Shown one piece after another: positions 25,277-32,547 of a stretch of 64,000 bases of DNA (within the stretch, counting starts at the first letter, position 1; each line of letters opens with the position of its first letter). The stretch is from Bacillus sp. T33-2 (lineage in GTDB: Bacteria; Bacillota; Bacilli; Bacillales; Cytobacillaceae). Under the pieces are notes generated by a model. That model was given only the letters and a program-made list of their open reading frames with translations. It was not told the DNA's origin and searched no databases. The translations under genes were made by a program, and so were the position numbers. Where the stretch lies: the NCBI RefSeq assembly GCF_002860205.1, contig NZ_PGVB01000026.1:24025-88024 (forward strand), in the 5' to 3' direction.

Positions 25277-25304
25277 AAAAGCACCTTATTAATTGAAGGT
25301 GCTT
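25277..25304 (-). terminator. Terminator of the PIN-domain gene
   Basis: Minus-strand AAGCACCTT, loop, AAGGTGCTT then TTT, 10 bases beyond the stop codon. Confidence 0.7.
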
Positions 25305-25313
25305 ACGCAATGC

Positions 25314-26033
25314 TTAATATTCTTGGTGTCCCCCTGAGTATAAGTTATGAGCGAAGTCACTATCCAGTGTCGCAAAATAATCGTATGAATTGCAAAAGGT
25401 AGTAGCTAAATGCATAGCATCAAATATTTCTAGTTGAAATAATGCCATATATGATACGGCTACATCTTTAGTAGATTGATTGGTGTCCAAAATGTCTACA
25501 TTAAAACCGAAATCATCTGTCAATGTGGCGATATAATCATTAAATATTTTTATTGAATGTTGGTACATGGGAGTTAACTGCGCTCTTTCAGCTGGAAATG
25601 TCTTTTTGAAATCCTTTACCAGATCTGACACTGGAAGGGAATACCTTTTCCCATTCGCGATTTCCAATACCACTTTGCTCGGTGCAAAACGTAGTAATTT
25701 TTTGACAAAACCCTGTTCACCAATTAATTTGTCTTCTTCAGTAAGTGGGTACTTCCTACCTCTTAAAGCATTTAATTGGATTTTCGTTGCAGATACTACT
25801 GCCCTTAAAACAAAATTTTTGAACAAGTTATGTACTACTTCACTAACAACTTGAACAGGGATACCTATTCTGCAGATCCCATCTTTATGCCATTTAGCCA
25901 AAACATTTCCAACCGCATCGCCACGAGGATCATTACTATCGAGAAAAGCCAAAATAAAACAAGCATCGATGCAAATAGATGCTTGTCCAAAATTAACATC
26001 CAAAACGTCATCATATGTGAGGACACTATCCAC
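25314..26033 (-). CDS. PIN-domain protein, candidate toxin ribonuclease
   Basis: A 239-residue protein. Acidic residues fit a PIN active site: CIDACFILAFLD (Asp23), VSEVVHN (Glu65), FDAMHLATTF (Asp near 206) and TLDSDF (Asp near 225). It is much longer than usual VapC toxins (about 130 residues), with roughly 90 additional residues in the middle. The start is GTG at 26031-26033, with an AGAGGG ribosome site inside the end of the preceding small gene and 3 bases between the two genes, typical toxin-antitoxin coupling. RNase activity and toxicity are inferred. AT-rich composition suggests acquisition by transfer. Confidence 0.65.
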   Translation of the reverse strand: MDSVLTYDDVLDVNFGQASICIDACFILAFLDSNDPRGDAVGNVLAKWHKDGICRIGIPVQVVSEVVHNLFKNFVLRAVVSATKIQLNALRGRKYPLTEEDKLIGEQGFVKKLLRFAPSKVVLEIANGKRYSLPVSDLVKDFKKTFPAERAQLTPMYQHSIKIFNDYIATLTDDFGFNVDILDTNQSTKDVAVSYMALFQLEIFDAMHLATTFCNSYDYFATLDSDFAHNLYSGGHQEY

Positions 26034-26036
26034 TTT

Positions 26037-26186
26037 TTATTTTCCCTCTTTGTAAAGATCAACTAGAGAATTTCCTGGCAATGTGGTTACGGAGAGCTTG
26101 TTACGGATAGCGGTCACATTAACTTTCTTGGCATTATCATGTTGAGGTTCAGCAAGTTTGTCTAGGACAGCTTGCAATTGTGACAT
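26037..26186 (-). CDS. Short partner protein of the PIN gene (candidate antitoxin)
   Basis: A 49-residue charged protein beginning MSQLQAVLDKLAE. The ATG at 26184-26186 is chosen over an upstream in-frame ATG because GGGGTGAT lies 7 bases before it. It has an amphipathic N-terminal helix and a C-terminal GNSLVDLYKEGK that could bind the toxin. No ribbon-helix-helix or HTH is evident, so it does not match a known antitoxin class. Its role is argued only from gene order and size. Confidence 0.5.
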   Translation of the reverse strand: MSQLQAVLDKLAEPQHDNAKKVNVTAIRNKLSVTTLPGNSLVDLYKEGK

Positions 26187-26514
26187 ATCAATCACCCCAA
26201 TATTTATTTTCCTTTTATTATAATGCCAGTTGTTTAATCTGTCCATATTTTCCCACCTATTTTTTCTACTTTCTACCATCTTTACCCTTATCTTATCCAA
26301 GTAAACGGGAAAATGTTCCTGTTATTCCGGTCTAGATAAACTGAATAAGCTCTCCACCACTGAGTATGACAGTCACACACATTGACTCTAAATATGAATT
26401 TTTTGTCACAGAATGCACAATAGTTTGACACATAGACATGTGAAATACATCACAAATTAATCTTATACTGAGATTGTCGATGTTATTTTCACAGTATTAG
26501 GAGGTCAATGAAAA
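26187..26514. other. Intergenic promoter region for two divergent units
   Basis: It holds the upstream region of the PIN pair and, on the plus strand, a CRP/FNR-like site, a possible -10 TATACT at 26464-26469 and the AGGAGGTCA ribosome site of the flavoenzyme. No gene was seen. Confidence 0.5.
26439..26454. promoter_or_regulatory. CRP/FNR-type operator
   Basis: TGTGAAATACATCACA is a perfect TGTGA-N6-TCACA palindrome, the consensus used by Bacillus Fnr. It suggests anaerobic control of the flavoenzyme. Its distance to the TATACT -10 is shorter than a normal class II activator spacing, so the mode of action is unclear. Confidence 0.55.
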
Positions 26515-28416
26515 ATGTCAAAACTGTTTACACCGCTTCAGATTGGACCATTAACTATTAAAAACCGCTTTATGATGGCCCCGATGGAAAACGGGCTTGC
26601 TGGTGATGGAGGAGTCGTAAATGAAAGAATTATCCTTTTTTTTGAAGAAAGAGCAAAAAATGAGGTTGGCATTATCCTGACTGGTTCTGTTGGTGTTTCA
26701 CCAGAAGGCCGCGGTTTGCCGACTCAGTTAAGCATATATGATGACAGATTCATTCCGGGCTTAAAACAACTCACGGATGCTGTACACGAAGCAGGTTCTT
26801 TAATTGGAGCTCAACTGTACCATGCCGGTAGGCAGGCATCTGAAGCCATTACCGGAATCCAGCCAGTTGCACCGAGTGCAGTTCCATGTGTCATAGTGGG
26901 AAATGACCCTCGGGAGATGACAAGAGAAGAAATTGCTGAAATGAAAGAAAAGTTTGTACAGGCAGCAAGAAGATCTGTTGAAGCAGGCTTTGACATGATT
27001 GAAGTGCACTTTGCGCATGGGTACTTGCTCCACAGCTTCATGTCTCCACACAGCAACAAGCGAACTGATGAATTCGGAGGCAGCCTTGAAAACAGGATGC
27101 GTTTCCCGATAGCGGTTTTAAAAGAGATCGCTGAGGTTTGTGAAGGTAAGGCAGCGGTGACAATCCGAATAAGTGCTGATGAGTACCTGGAGGATGGATT
27201 AAAGTTCGAGGAAGTAATTACAATTTGTCAGGAAGCAGTTAAGGCAGGAGCACAGGCAATCAGCCTGTCAGCCGGCAGCTACGATTCCGTACAATACACG
27301 ATTCAGCCAATGTTCATCAATCAGGGCTTCCTCGTGCCATTCAGCAAAAAACTTAAAGAATTAGTGAATGTTCCTGTCATTGTTGCTGGACGGCTTAACA
27401 GTGCTAACCTGATGGAAGGCATCATTGAAAAGGAAGAAGCCGATATGCTTGCGATCGGCCGTGGACTGATATCAGACGAAGAACTGGTTATCAAAATGCG
27501 GGAACAGCAATATGATGACATCCGATACTGTGTTGCCTGTAACCAGGGATGCATCGACAACGTATTCCAGGGAAAAGGCATTACATGTCTTGTAAATGCG
27601 CGTGCCGGTTTTGAAGCAGAAAGAAATATTGAAGAAGCTGCTGAAAAACAAAATGTCGTAATTATCGGAGCAGGCCCTGCAGGGATGGAAGCCGCCCGCG
27701 TTGCCAGCCTGCGTGGCCATAACGTGACCCTCATTGAAAGGGAACAGACAGTTGGCGGGAAATTTGACACTCTTGCTGCACCACCAGAAAAAGATACATT
27801 CCTTCTATATAAAGATTACTTAAATGGCCAATTGAACAAATTGGGAGTCAAATTTGTAGTAGAACATATAACAAATGCATCTGATCTTGAAAAATACCAG
27901 CCGAACAGTATCATTATTGCGACGGGCGCCCATCAGACGACGCCGCCGATTAAAGGCTCAAACCTTCCTCATGTACTTCTAGCCGAAGATGTTTTAAACG
28001 GCAAAGAAACAGGTGATACAGTAGCAATCATTGGCGGCGGACTTGTCGGAACGGAGACGGCAAAATACTTGGCGGATGCAGGCAAAACTGTAACCATCAT
28101 TGAAATGGCCGATTCAATTGGCCGTGGAGTAGGCCCTACATTTGCAGGACACCTGTTTGAATTCATCGCAGAACGAAATGTAGTCCAGTTTGTTAATGCG
28201 AAAATCCTAGAAATAACGGAAGGCAAAATTGTCCTTGAAACTGGCGAAGTTGCAGCAGAACATATTGTCATTGCTGCAGGCTACGCGCCTAACAACTCTT
28301 TTATTGACGAGGTAAAGACTGCTTTTAGAAATGTGCAAACTGTCGGAGACGTGAACCAACCACGCCGGATAATTGATGCTACAGAAGAAGGATTCCTCGC
28401 TGCAGCAATGATTTAG
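26515..28416 (+). CDS. Enoate-reductase-type flavoenzyme (NADH:flavin oxidoreductase / 2,4-dienoyl-CoA reductase family)
   Basis: A 633-residue three-cofactor enzyme. Residues 1-340 form an old-yellow-enzyme FMN barrel (HAGRQASE, HFAHGYLLHSFMSP). Cys339, Cys342, Cys346 and Cys358 are spaced as the [4Fe-4S] ligands of FadH, BaiCD and trimethylamine dehydrogenase. Residues about 380-633 bind FAD and NAD(P)H (IIGAGPAGMEAARVA and AIIGGGLVGTETAKYLA). It reduces an activated C=C bond; the substrate is not evident. It is a single gene with its own terminator, preceded by a CRP/FNR-like site that fits an oxygen-sensitive cluster enzyme. Confidence 0.88.
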   Translation: MSKLFTPLQIGPLTIKNRFMMAPMENGLAGDGGVVNERIILFFEERAKNEVGIILTGSVGVSPEGRGLPTQLSIYDDRFIPGLKQLTDAVHEAGSLIGAQLYHAGRQASEAITGIQPVAPSAVPCVIVGNDPREMTREEIAEMKEKFVQAARRSVEAGFDMIEVHFAHGYLLHSFMSPHSNKRTDEFGGSLENRMRFPIAVLKEIAEVCEGKAAVTIRISADEYLEDGLKFEEVITICQEAVKAGAQAISLSAGSYDSVQYTIQPMFINQGFLVPFSKKLKELVNVPVIVAGRLNSANLMEGIIEKEEADMLAIGRGLISDEELVIKMREQQYDDIRYCVACNQGCIDNVFQGKGITCLVNARAGFEAERNIEEAAEKQNVVIIGAGPAGMEAARVASLRGHNVTLIEREQTVGGKFDTLAAPPEKDTFLLYKDYLNGQLNKLGVKFVVEHITNASDLEKYQPNSIIIATGAHQTTPPIKGSNLPHVLLAEDVLNGKETGDTVAIIGGGLVGTETAKYLADAGKTVTIIEMADSIGRGVGPTFAGHLFEFIAERNVVQFVNAKILEITEGKIVLETGEVAAEHIVIAAGYAPNNSFIDEVKTAFRNVQTVGDVNQPRRIIDATEEGFLAAAMI

Positions 28417-28427
28417 AACCTGAAGCA

Positions 28428-28457
28428 AGCCCCCATGTTCACTTGGGGGCTCTTTTT
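28428..28457 (+). terminator. Terminator of the flavoenzyme gene
   Basis: AGCCCCCA...TGGGGGCT stem then TTTTT, 12 bases after the stop. Confidence 0.88.
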
Positions 28458-28584
28458 ATCTTATAAAGCCAGTATGTACAAAGGGTATTTATTAACATTG
28501 CAGGTCAACTTTTCATGGTGCAGGCCAAACCAGTAAGATAAACTTATCGTCTCAACGAAATACGGAAGGTCACAGGTTCCGTCC

Positions 28585-29178
28585 TTACACGTCTTTCGTA
28601 CACTCTACAACTAAAAAAAGCCCTTTGTAATATGGTTTCACAGTTTTCACCTGGAAGCCTGCCTCTTTAATTGTCTGAAGCGTATTTCTATTTAGGTGGC
28701 AGCCATCGCAGACTTTTTTCCAAAGAGGGGTCAATAGTTCTTGTGTCTTGGCTAAAAAGGGCTGCTCCATTTTGACATGTTCAAAAAATAAGATGCTGGC
28801 TTGCGGTTTGCTAACCCGTTTAATTTCTTTTAATGCCTTGACCGGGTCTGGAATCGTGCAAAATACTAGTGTCGAAACCACAGTATCAAATGTTTGATCA
28901 TCAAAATTTAGCTTTTCCGCTGATCGCACATGGATATGAATCGGAACGGATGCCTGTTTTCTGCGATCTTTTGATTTCTCTATCATTGAAAGATTTGGTT
29001 CGACCGCATCAACTTGTTCCACACCCTGATAAAACGGAAAATTAATGCCGGTTCCTGAACCTATTTCTAACACCCTTCCTCTAGCGTATCCAAGGAGTTC
29101 TTCTCTGATTTTGTTAAACTTTCTTCCTTCCAAAGGCTTCATTGCAAAATCATAAATCGAAGGAAACAACTTCCCCAT
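28585..29178 (-). CDS. Class I SAM-dependent methyltransferase
   Basis: A 197-residue methyltransferase of the UbiE/METTL7-like group. Motif I is VLEIGSGTGINFPF, VDAVEPN is the acidic SAM-binding loop, and FDTVVSTLVFCTIPDP is the post-II region. The ATG at 29176-29178 is chosen because GGAG lies 9 bases upstream; a start 16 codons earlier has no site. Substrate unknown; quinones, lipids and small thiols are methylated by relatives. Confidence 0.83.
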   Translation of the reverse strand: MGKLFPSIYDFAMKPLEGRKFNKIREELLGYARGRVLEIGSGTGINFPFYQGVEQVDAVEPNLSMIEKSKDRRKQASVPIHIHVRSAEKLNFDDQTFDTVVSTLVFCTIPDPVKALKEIKRVSKPQASILFFEHVKMEQPFLAKTQELLTPLWKKVCDGCHLNRNTLQTIKEAGFQVKTVKPYYKGLFLVVECTKDV

Positions 29179-29269
29179 TCTTTTCATCTCCGTTTTATCA
29201 ATTGTTCTATTAATGTGACAATTCAATGGCTAGTGTAATTTTTCATTGGTCTGAATGGTTCATGTTTAT

Positions 29270-29289
29270 TTAATCAAACGTTTGATTAA
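29270..29289. repeat. 20-bp palindrome, copy 3 (perfect)
   Basis: TTAATCAAACGTTTGATTAA, between the divergent methyltransferase and coiled-coil genes, where it could act as an operator for both. Confidence 0.7.
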
Positions 29290-29364
29290 AAGTATAGGTA
29301 GAAGAATGGTTTAACACTTTTCATGATGATATAATAAAAGAAACGATGAAAGGAGGACAAACAA

Positions 29365-29688
29365 ATGGAAAAGCAAATTTTACAAGCTCTTCAGCAGATT
29401 AATGAAACTTTGAAGCAACAAGGAGAAACTTTAAAGCAACAAGGCGAAACTTTGAAGGAACATGGGGAAACTTTGAAGGAACATGGTCTTATACTGGGAG
29501 CATTAAGATCTGGACAAGAAGCTCTTAAGGCCGAGCTTAGTGAATTCAAGCTTCAAAATGCCAGGGACTTTGGGCAGCTACGGGAACAGATTAGCGGAAT
29601 TGAACTTAGCGTTGAAATCCTAAAAGAAGAAAGCTGGACCAACAAAAAAGATATCCGCAGGGTTCAAAAAACAATGGGGCTTAAGTAA
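29365..29688 (+). CDS. Heptad-repeat coiled-coil protein, function unknown
   Basis: A 107-residue hydrophilic protein. Residues about 14-41 are four heptads of the form ETLK(Q/E)(Q/H)G, encoded by near-identical 21-bp DNA units at about 29403-29486. The rest is predicted helical (ELSEFKLQNARDFGQLREQ, IELSVEILKEE). It resembles small Bacillus proteins with no assigned role. GGAGGA precedes the ATG. Repeat number may vary between strains by slippage. Two copies of the 20-bp palindrome flank the gene. Confidence 0.7.
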   Translation: MEKQILQALQQINETLKQQGETLKQQGETLKEHGETLKEHGLILGALRSGQEALKAELSEFKLQNARDFGQLREQISGIELSVEILKEESWTNKKDIRRVQKTMGLK

Positions 29689-29874
29689 TCTGCAACGATA
29701 TAAGTTATACTATCAACATGTGCATTATTGGGAATTTAAAACTCAGCCTCATATTCACTCATAGTCCCACCAGCCACTCATTCATTTTATCAGCCCTCAC
29801 TGCGATTTCTCCATATCATGAATTCTGCTTCCTCCTTGTGTAGCAATAAACTTATTTATCATTCTAGAAGGCAA

Positions 29875-29894
29875 TTAATCAAGTGTTTGATTAT
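29875..29894. repeat. 20-bp palindrome, copy 4 (degenerate)
   Basis: TTAATCAAGTGTTTGATTAT differs from the perfect copies at three positions. Confidence 0.5.
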
Positions 29895-29939
29895 TTGCTT
29901 CTATTCTGTGACTCGAGTAATTGTGAATGGGATTCATAT

Positions 29940-29984
29940 AGCCACCAGCATCTCAGGAATCTGAAATGTAGTGTGGCTTTTTAA
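29940..29984 (+). terminator. Hairpin with T run, similar to the lyase terminator
   Basis: AGCCAC...GTGTGGCT followed by TTTT; the interior CATCTCA...TGAAATGTAG matches the hairpin at 12779-12816. It may terminate the coiled-coil gene transcript. Confidence 0.55.
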
Positions 29985-30112
29985 GTGACAATGAGACGCC
30001 ACGTGATTGTGTCTATTGTGTGAATCAAGTCACTTTTTGCTTAAATCAGCGTTATTTTTGCTTGAATGGAAGTGTTTTTTGCGTAAATCAACGTTTTTTT
30101 GCTTAAAACACC

Positions 30113-30145
30113 AAGGCACCCATCCATTGATGAGTGCCTTTTTGG
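30113..30145. terminator. Terminator-like hairpin
   Basis: AAGGCAC...GTGCCTT then TTT on the plus strand, 32 bases from the stop of the converging YknX-like gene. Confidence 0.55.
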
Positions 30146-30176
30146 GCCATTTTAATAGGTTGTCACGAACATTCCT

Positions 30177-31436
30177 CTATCTTTTCGAAAAAGCCACACT
30201 GATCATTTTGAAAATGCCCATTTTCGTTTCTTCTTTGAAAGGCTGTTTGCTTAGTTTGTTTGTATTTAATGGTGTTATGAACGGGTCGTCTGCTTTTTTG
30301 ACGATTGAAGGATCCTTTACGACGAACTGGCCGGCTTCAATGCCTTTTTCGACTTCAACCCTGCTATGAAGCTGCAATCCTTTTTTGATGGTGCGCTTTT
30401 CTACTTTCCCTGTTGGTCCAAGCACGTAAACAAAACTGTTTTTGGCATCTTTCCGGATGGAGGTGTCTTGAACGGTCACCGCTTTTAAGACCTTGTCTGT
30501 CACGACTGAAATGTTGACATGGGTGCCCTTGATGATATCAACAGCTTTTTCATCGAGTTCAATTTCGAACGGGAAACGGCTTTCCTTTCCGACAGAAGGA
30601 TCTTTTTCTGGGTAGGAGGAAATTTTCGTCAGCGTCCCTCCTGCTTTTTCTTTTAACATGTCGGAGGTAATGATCACTACCATCCCTGGCTCTGCTTTTT
30701 TGAGGTCAGCTTCAGCAAATGTGCCTTCCACTTTCGGCTTGTCCGAAATGATTGTCATGATCGGATTTTTCAATTCATAGTTGATTGCCTTCACAACACC
30801 GGTCACATCACTGTTGATGCCGAGCTGGTCCTCATCGTTTTGCGACTGGATGATTTCATCGTACTTTTCAATCTCGGTGAGAATACGGCTTTTTTCAAGT
30901 TCTTTATCATAGATTTCTTTTTCAATGGAGTAAGCGAGAATTTCTCCGGAAGCCCCTGATTCAGTGCCGAAGTCCTCCTCCTCCCCATCCCCTGAAGCCG
31001 GGAAACTATCATTTGACGACTGTGAGGATACAGACTGCAGGTATTGCAGCTGCTGGATTTGTTCATCAATCAGCGTTGCTTCCCTTGCAAGCTGGTCTTT
31101 TTCCATTTCAAGCTTTTTCCTGTCAGTTTCAACATGATCGGATGAATATTCATAGAGCGGAGTGCCGCTGTCGACCTTGTCTCCTTTTTTCACTAGAAAT
31201 GCTTTAAAATCACCGGCATTGTCATTGTAATAGACATGATGTTCTTCATTTGGGGTGACCACGCCGAAAGCCTTGAATGTTTTTGTCAAATTTTCTTTTC
31301 CAGCCTCAACCCAGCTGCTGATATAAGAGGAACGCTTCACGCCGCTGTCGTCGTGCAACGCGAGGACAAGGTTGGCAGATACGAATAGCACTCCTGCTGC
31401 TGTGAGAATCGCTGTTTTCTTTTTCAAAGCGCGCAC
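30177..31436 (-). CDS. YknX-like membrane-fusion (HlyD/RND adaptor) protein
   Basis: A 419-residue secreted or anchored adaptor. It has an N-terminal signal anchor (about residues 7-27), a lipoyl-like hairpin half (FLVKKGDKVDSGTPLYEY), a long coiled coil interrupted by an acidic Ser/Gly insert (about 135-160), and beta-barrel segments (GVVKAINYE, GTHVNISVVTD). This is the layout of B. subtilis YknX, part of the YknWXYZ exporter. The YknY ATPase and YknZ permease are not present next to it, so it must use another ABC transporter or be an orphan. It follows the Yip1 gene by 7 bp. Confidence 0.75.
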   Translation of the reverse strand: MRALKKKTAILTAAGVLFVSANLVLALHDDSGVKRSSYISSWVEAGKENLTKTFKAFGVVTPNEEHHVYYNDNAGDFKAFLVKKGDKVDSGTPLYEYSSDHVETDRKKLEMEKDQLAREATLIDEQIQQLQYLQSVSSQSSNDSFPASGDGEEEDFGTESGASGEILAYSIEKEIYDKELEKSRILTEIEKYDEIIQSQNDEDQLGINSDVTGVVKAINYELKNPIMTIISDKPKVEGTFAEADLKKAEPGMVVIITSDMLKEKAGGTLTKISSYPEKDPSVGKESRFPFEIELDEKAVDIIKGTHVNISVVTDKVLKAVTVQDTSIRKDAKNSFVYVLGPTGKVEKRTIKKGLQLHSRVEVEKGIEAGQFVVKDPSIVKKADDPFITPLNTNKLSKQPFKEETKMGIFKMISVAFSKR

Positions 31437-31443
31437 CTCCCTG

Positions 31444-32106
31444 TCAGATTATTTTTTCAAACTGGATGATCGAAAAAAGCGCGCCAAGCAGCCATAGGGC
31501 GACATTGAGCCCGACTACCATTGCGACAACGACTTTCATGCTTTTCTCGGTTAAATCTTTTAAATATTTGATCTGGATCCAAATGGCCCATGCTTTAAAT
31601 ATGGTGATCGAAGCAAGAAAAGAAACAATAAATCCGTTGGAGGTAAAGGTTTGGGCAAGGACGCCAAGTGAAAATGGCGATGATTCATCCGGCAATCCCA
31701 ATGCCAGATTAACAGGAATCATAATCAGCTTCTCAGCCAATAAAATGAGTAAAACGAGCAGCTGCACCACAATGAGTTTTTTCAATTCCAGATCGGACAA
31801 TGTCCAGAAAAAAAGCGCAGGCAAGAAGATGATTGCAGCACCATAAAACAATCCCCACAGGAGCTGGCCGATGACATAAAGTACTTTATGCATTTCGAAC
31901 TCACTGCCTGATAGTTCCGTGAGCTTTCTCGACAGATATTCCGAGCCAATCCCGAAATAGGCACTAAGCCCAAAAATCAGGCCGCTTGCCAAAATCAAAA
32001 GGACCGCCCGCTTCCACACCCCTTCTGCTTCCTCTGCTTTTTTTAACTGGTATGAATATATATCAGGGTGCGAAAGGCCGCGGATCAGATGGCTTCGAAA
32101 CATCAT
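31444..32106 (-). CDS. YknW-like Yip1-family membrane protein
   Basis: A 220-residue protein with five or so membrane segments and an N-terminal cytoplasmic part (SHPDIYSYQLKKAEEAEG). Yip1-domain proteins such as YknW assist assembly of the YknXYZ exporter in B. subtilis. The pairing with a YknX-like adaptor supports that family call. GGAGG lies 10 bases before the ATG. Confidence 0.7.
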   Translation of the reverse strand: MMFRSHLIRGLSHPDIYSYQLKKAEEAEGVWKRAVLLILASGLIFGLSAYFGIGSEYLSRKLTELSGSEFEMHKVLYVIGQLLWGLFYGAAIIFLPALFFWTLSDLELKKLIVVQLLVLLILLAEKLIMIPVNLALGLPDESSPFSLGVLAQTFTSNGFIVSFLASITIFKAWAIWIQIKYLKDLTEKSMKVVVAMVVGLNVALWLLGALFSIIQFEKII

Positions 32107-32547
32107 CGTTTATTTCCTCCAAATATGTATACTTCCCTTCCATTTTAGCTTAAAAGGGGTGGAATAAGAACTAATAACTGGCATGTTCATTGTTTTGCCG
32201 CAAATGGAATTTGTGTTCCAAATTACAATTGGTAAAAACAACCTTATGTATATATTCCCTGTCTCCAGATGATTTCCTGCTTAGTTTTTTGAGCTTTATT
32301 CCATCCAGCCCCGTTTTTCGATATAATAAAAGAATATGGTTTTTTTGTGGAAAAGGGGCGCCACGCTGACTAATGGATCTTAGAAATCAGATTGCGGCAA
32401 GTATATGATCTGTCCCCACACTTTGTGTGGTCAGCCTTCGCTCACACCGCATTATGCTGTTTTGTATAAATACCTAATGATATGTTCATGCATGCTTTGT
32501 AATATTAACTCATGTTGTTTTTGTTCGTGACTAAGGAGGGATCCAAG
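32107..32547. other. Intergenic region, divergent promoters
   Basis: Mostly AT-rich. TGGAA-TTTGTG-TTCCA at 32205-32220 is a small palindrome of unknown meaning. No gene or clear sigma-factor promoter could be defended. Confidence 0.35.

Larger units (their letters stand above)
24916..25313. other. AT-rich intergenic region with alternating hairpins
   Basis: Upstream of the LysR gene, CGTGAT (24982), ATCACG (24998) and CGTGAT (25015) are arranged so the middle arm can pair with either side. TATATAGAAC (25021) and GTTCTATATA (25083) form a further inverted repeat. TTATAGACCAAATAAG...CTTATAA near 24953 resembles a LysR site. A possible short peptide gene is listed separately. Confidence 0.4.
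29689..30176. repeat. Intergenic region with palindrome, hairpin and 21-bp array
   Basis: No gene was seen. It contains palindrome copy 4, a hairpin at 29940-29983 similar to the terminator at 12779, and an array with TTTTTGC recurring at 30034, 30055, 30076 and 30096, followed by a terminator-like hairpin. Confidence 0.6.

Noticed and set aside
26425..26469. TTGACA at 26425 as a -35 for the TATACT at 26464
   Set aside because: The spacing is 33 bases, about twice that of a SigA promoter.
29403..29486. CRISPR-like or minisatellite array
   Set aside because: The 21-bp units are in frame, coding and without spacers, so they are gene-internal heptad repeats.
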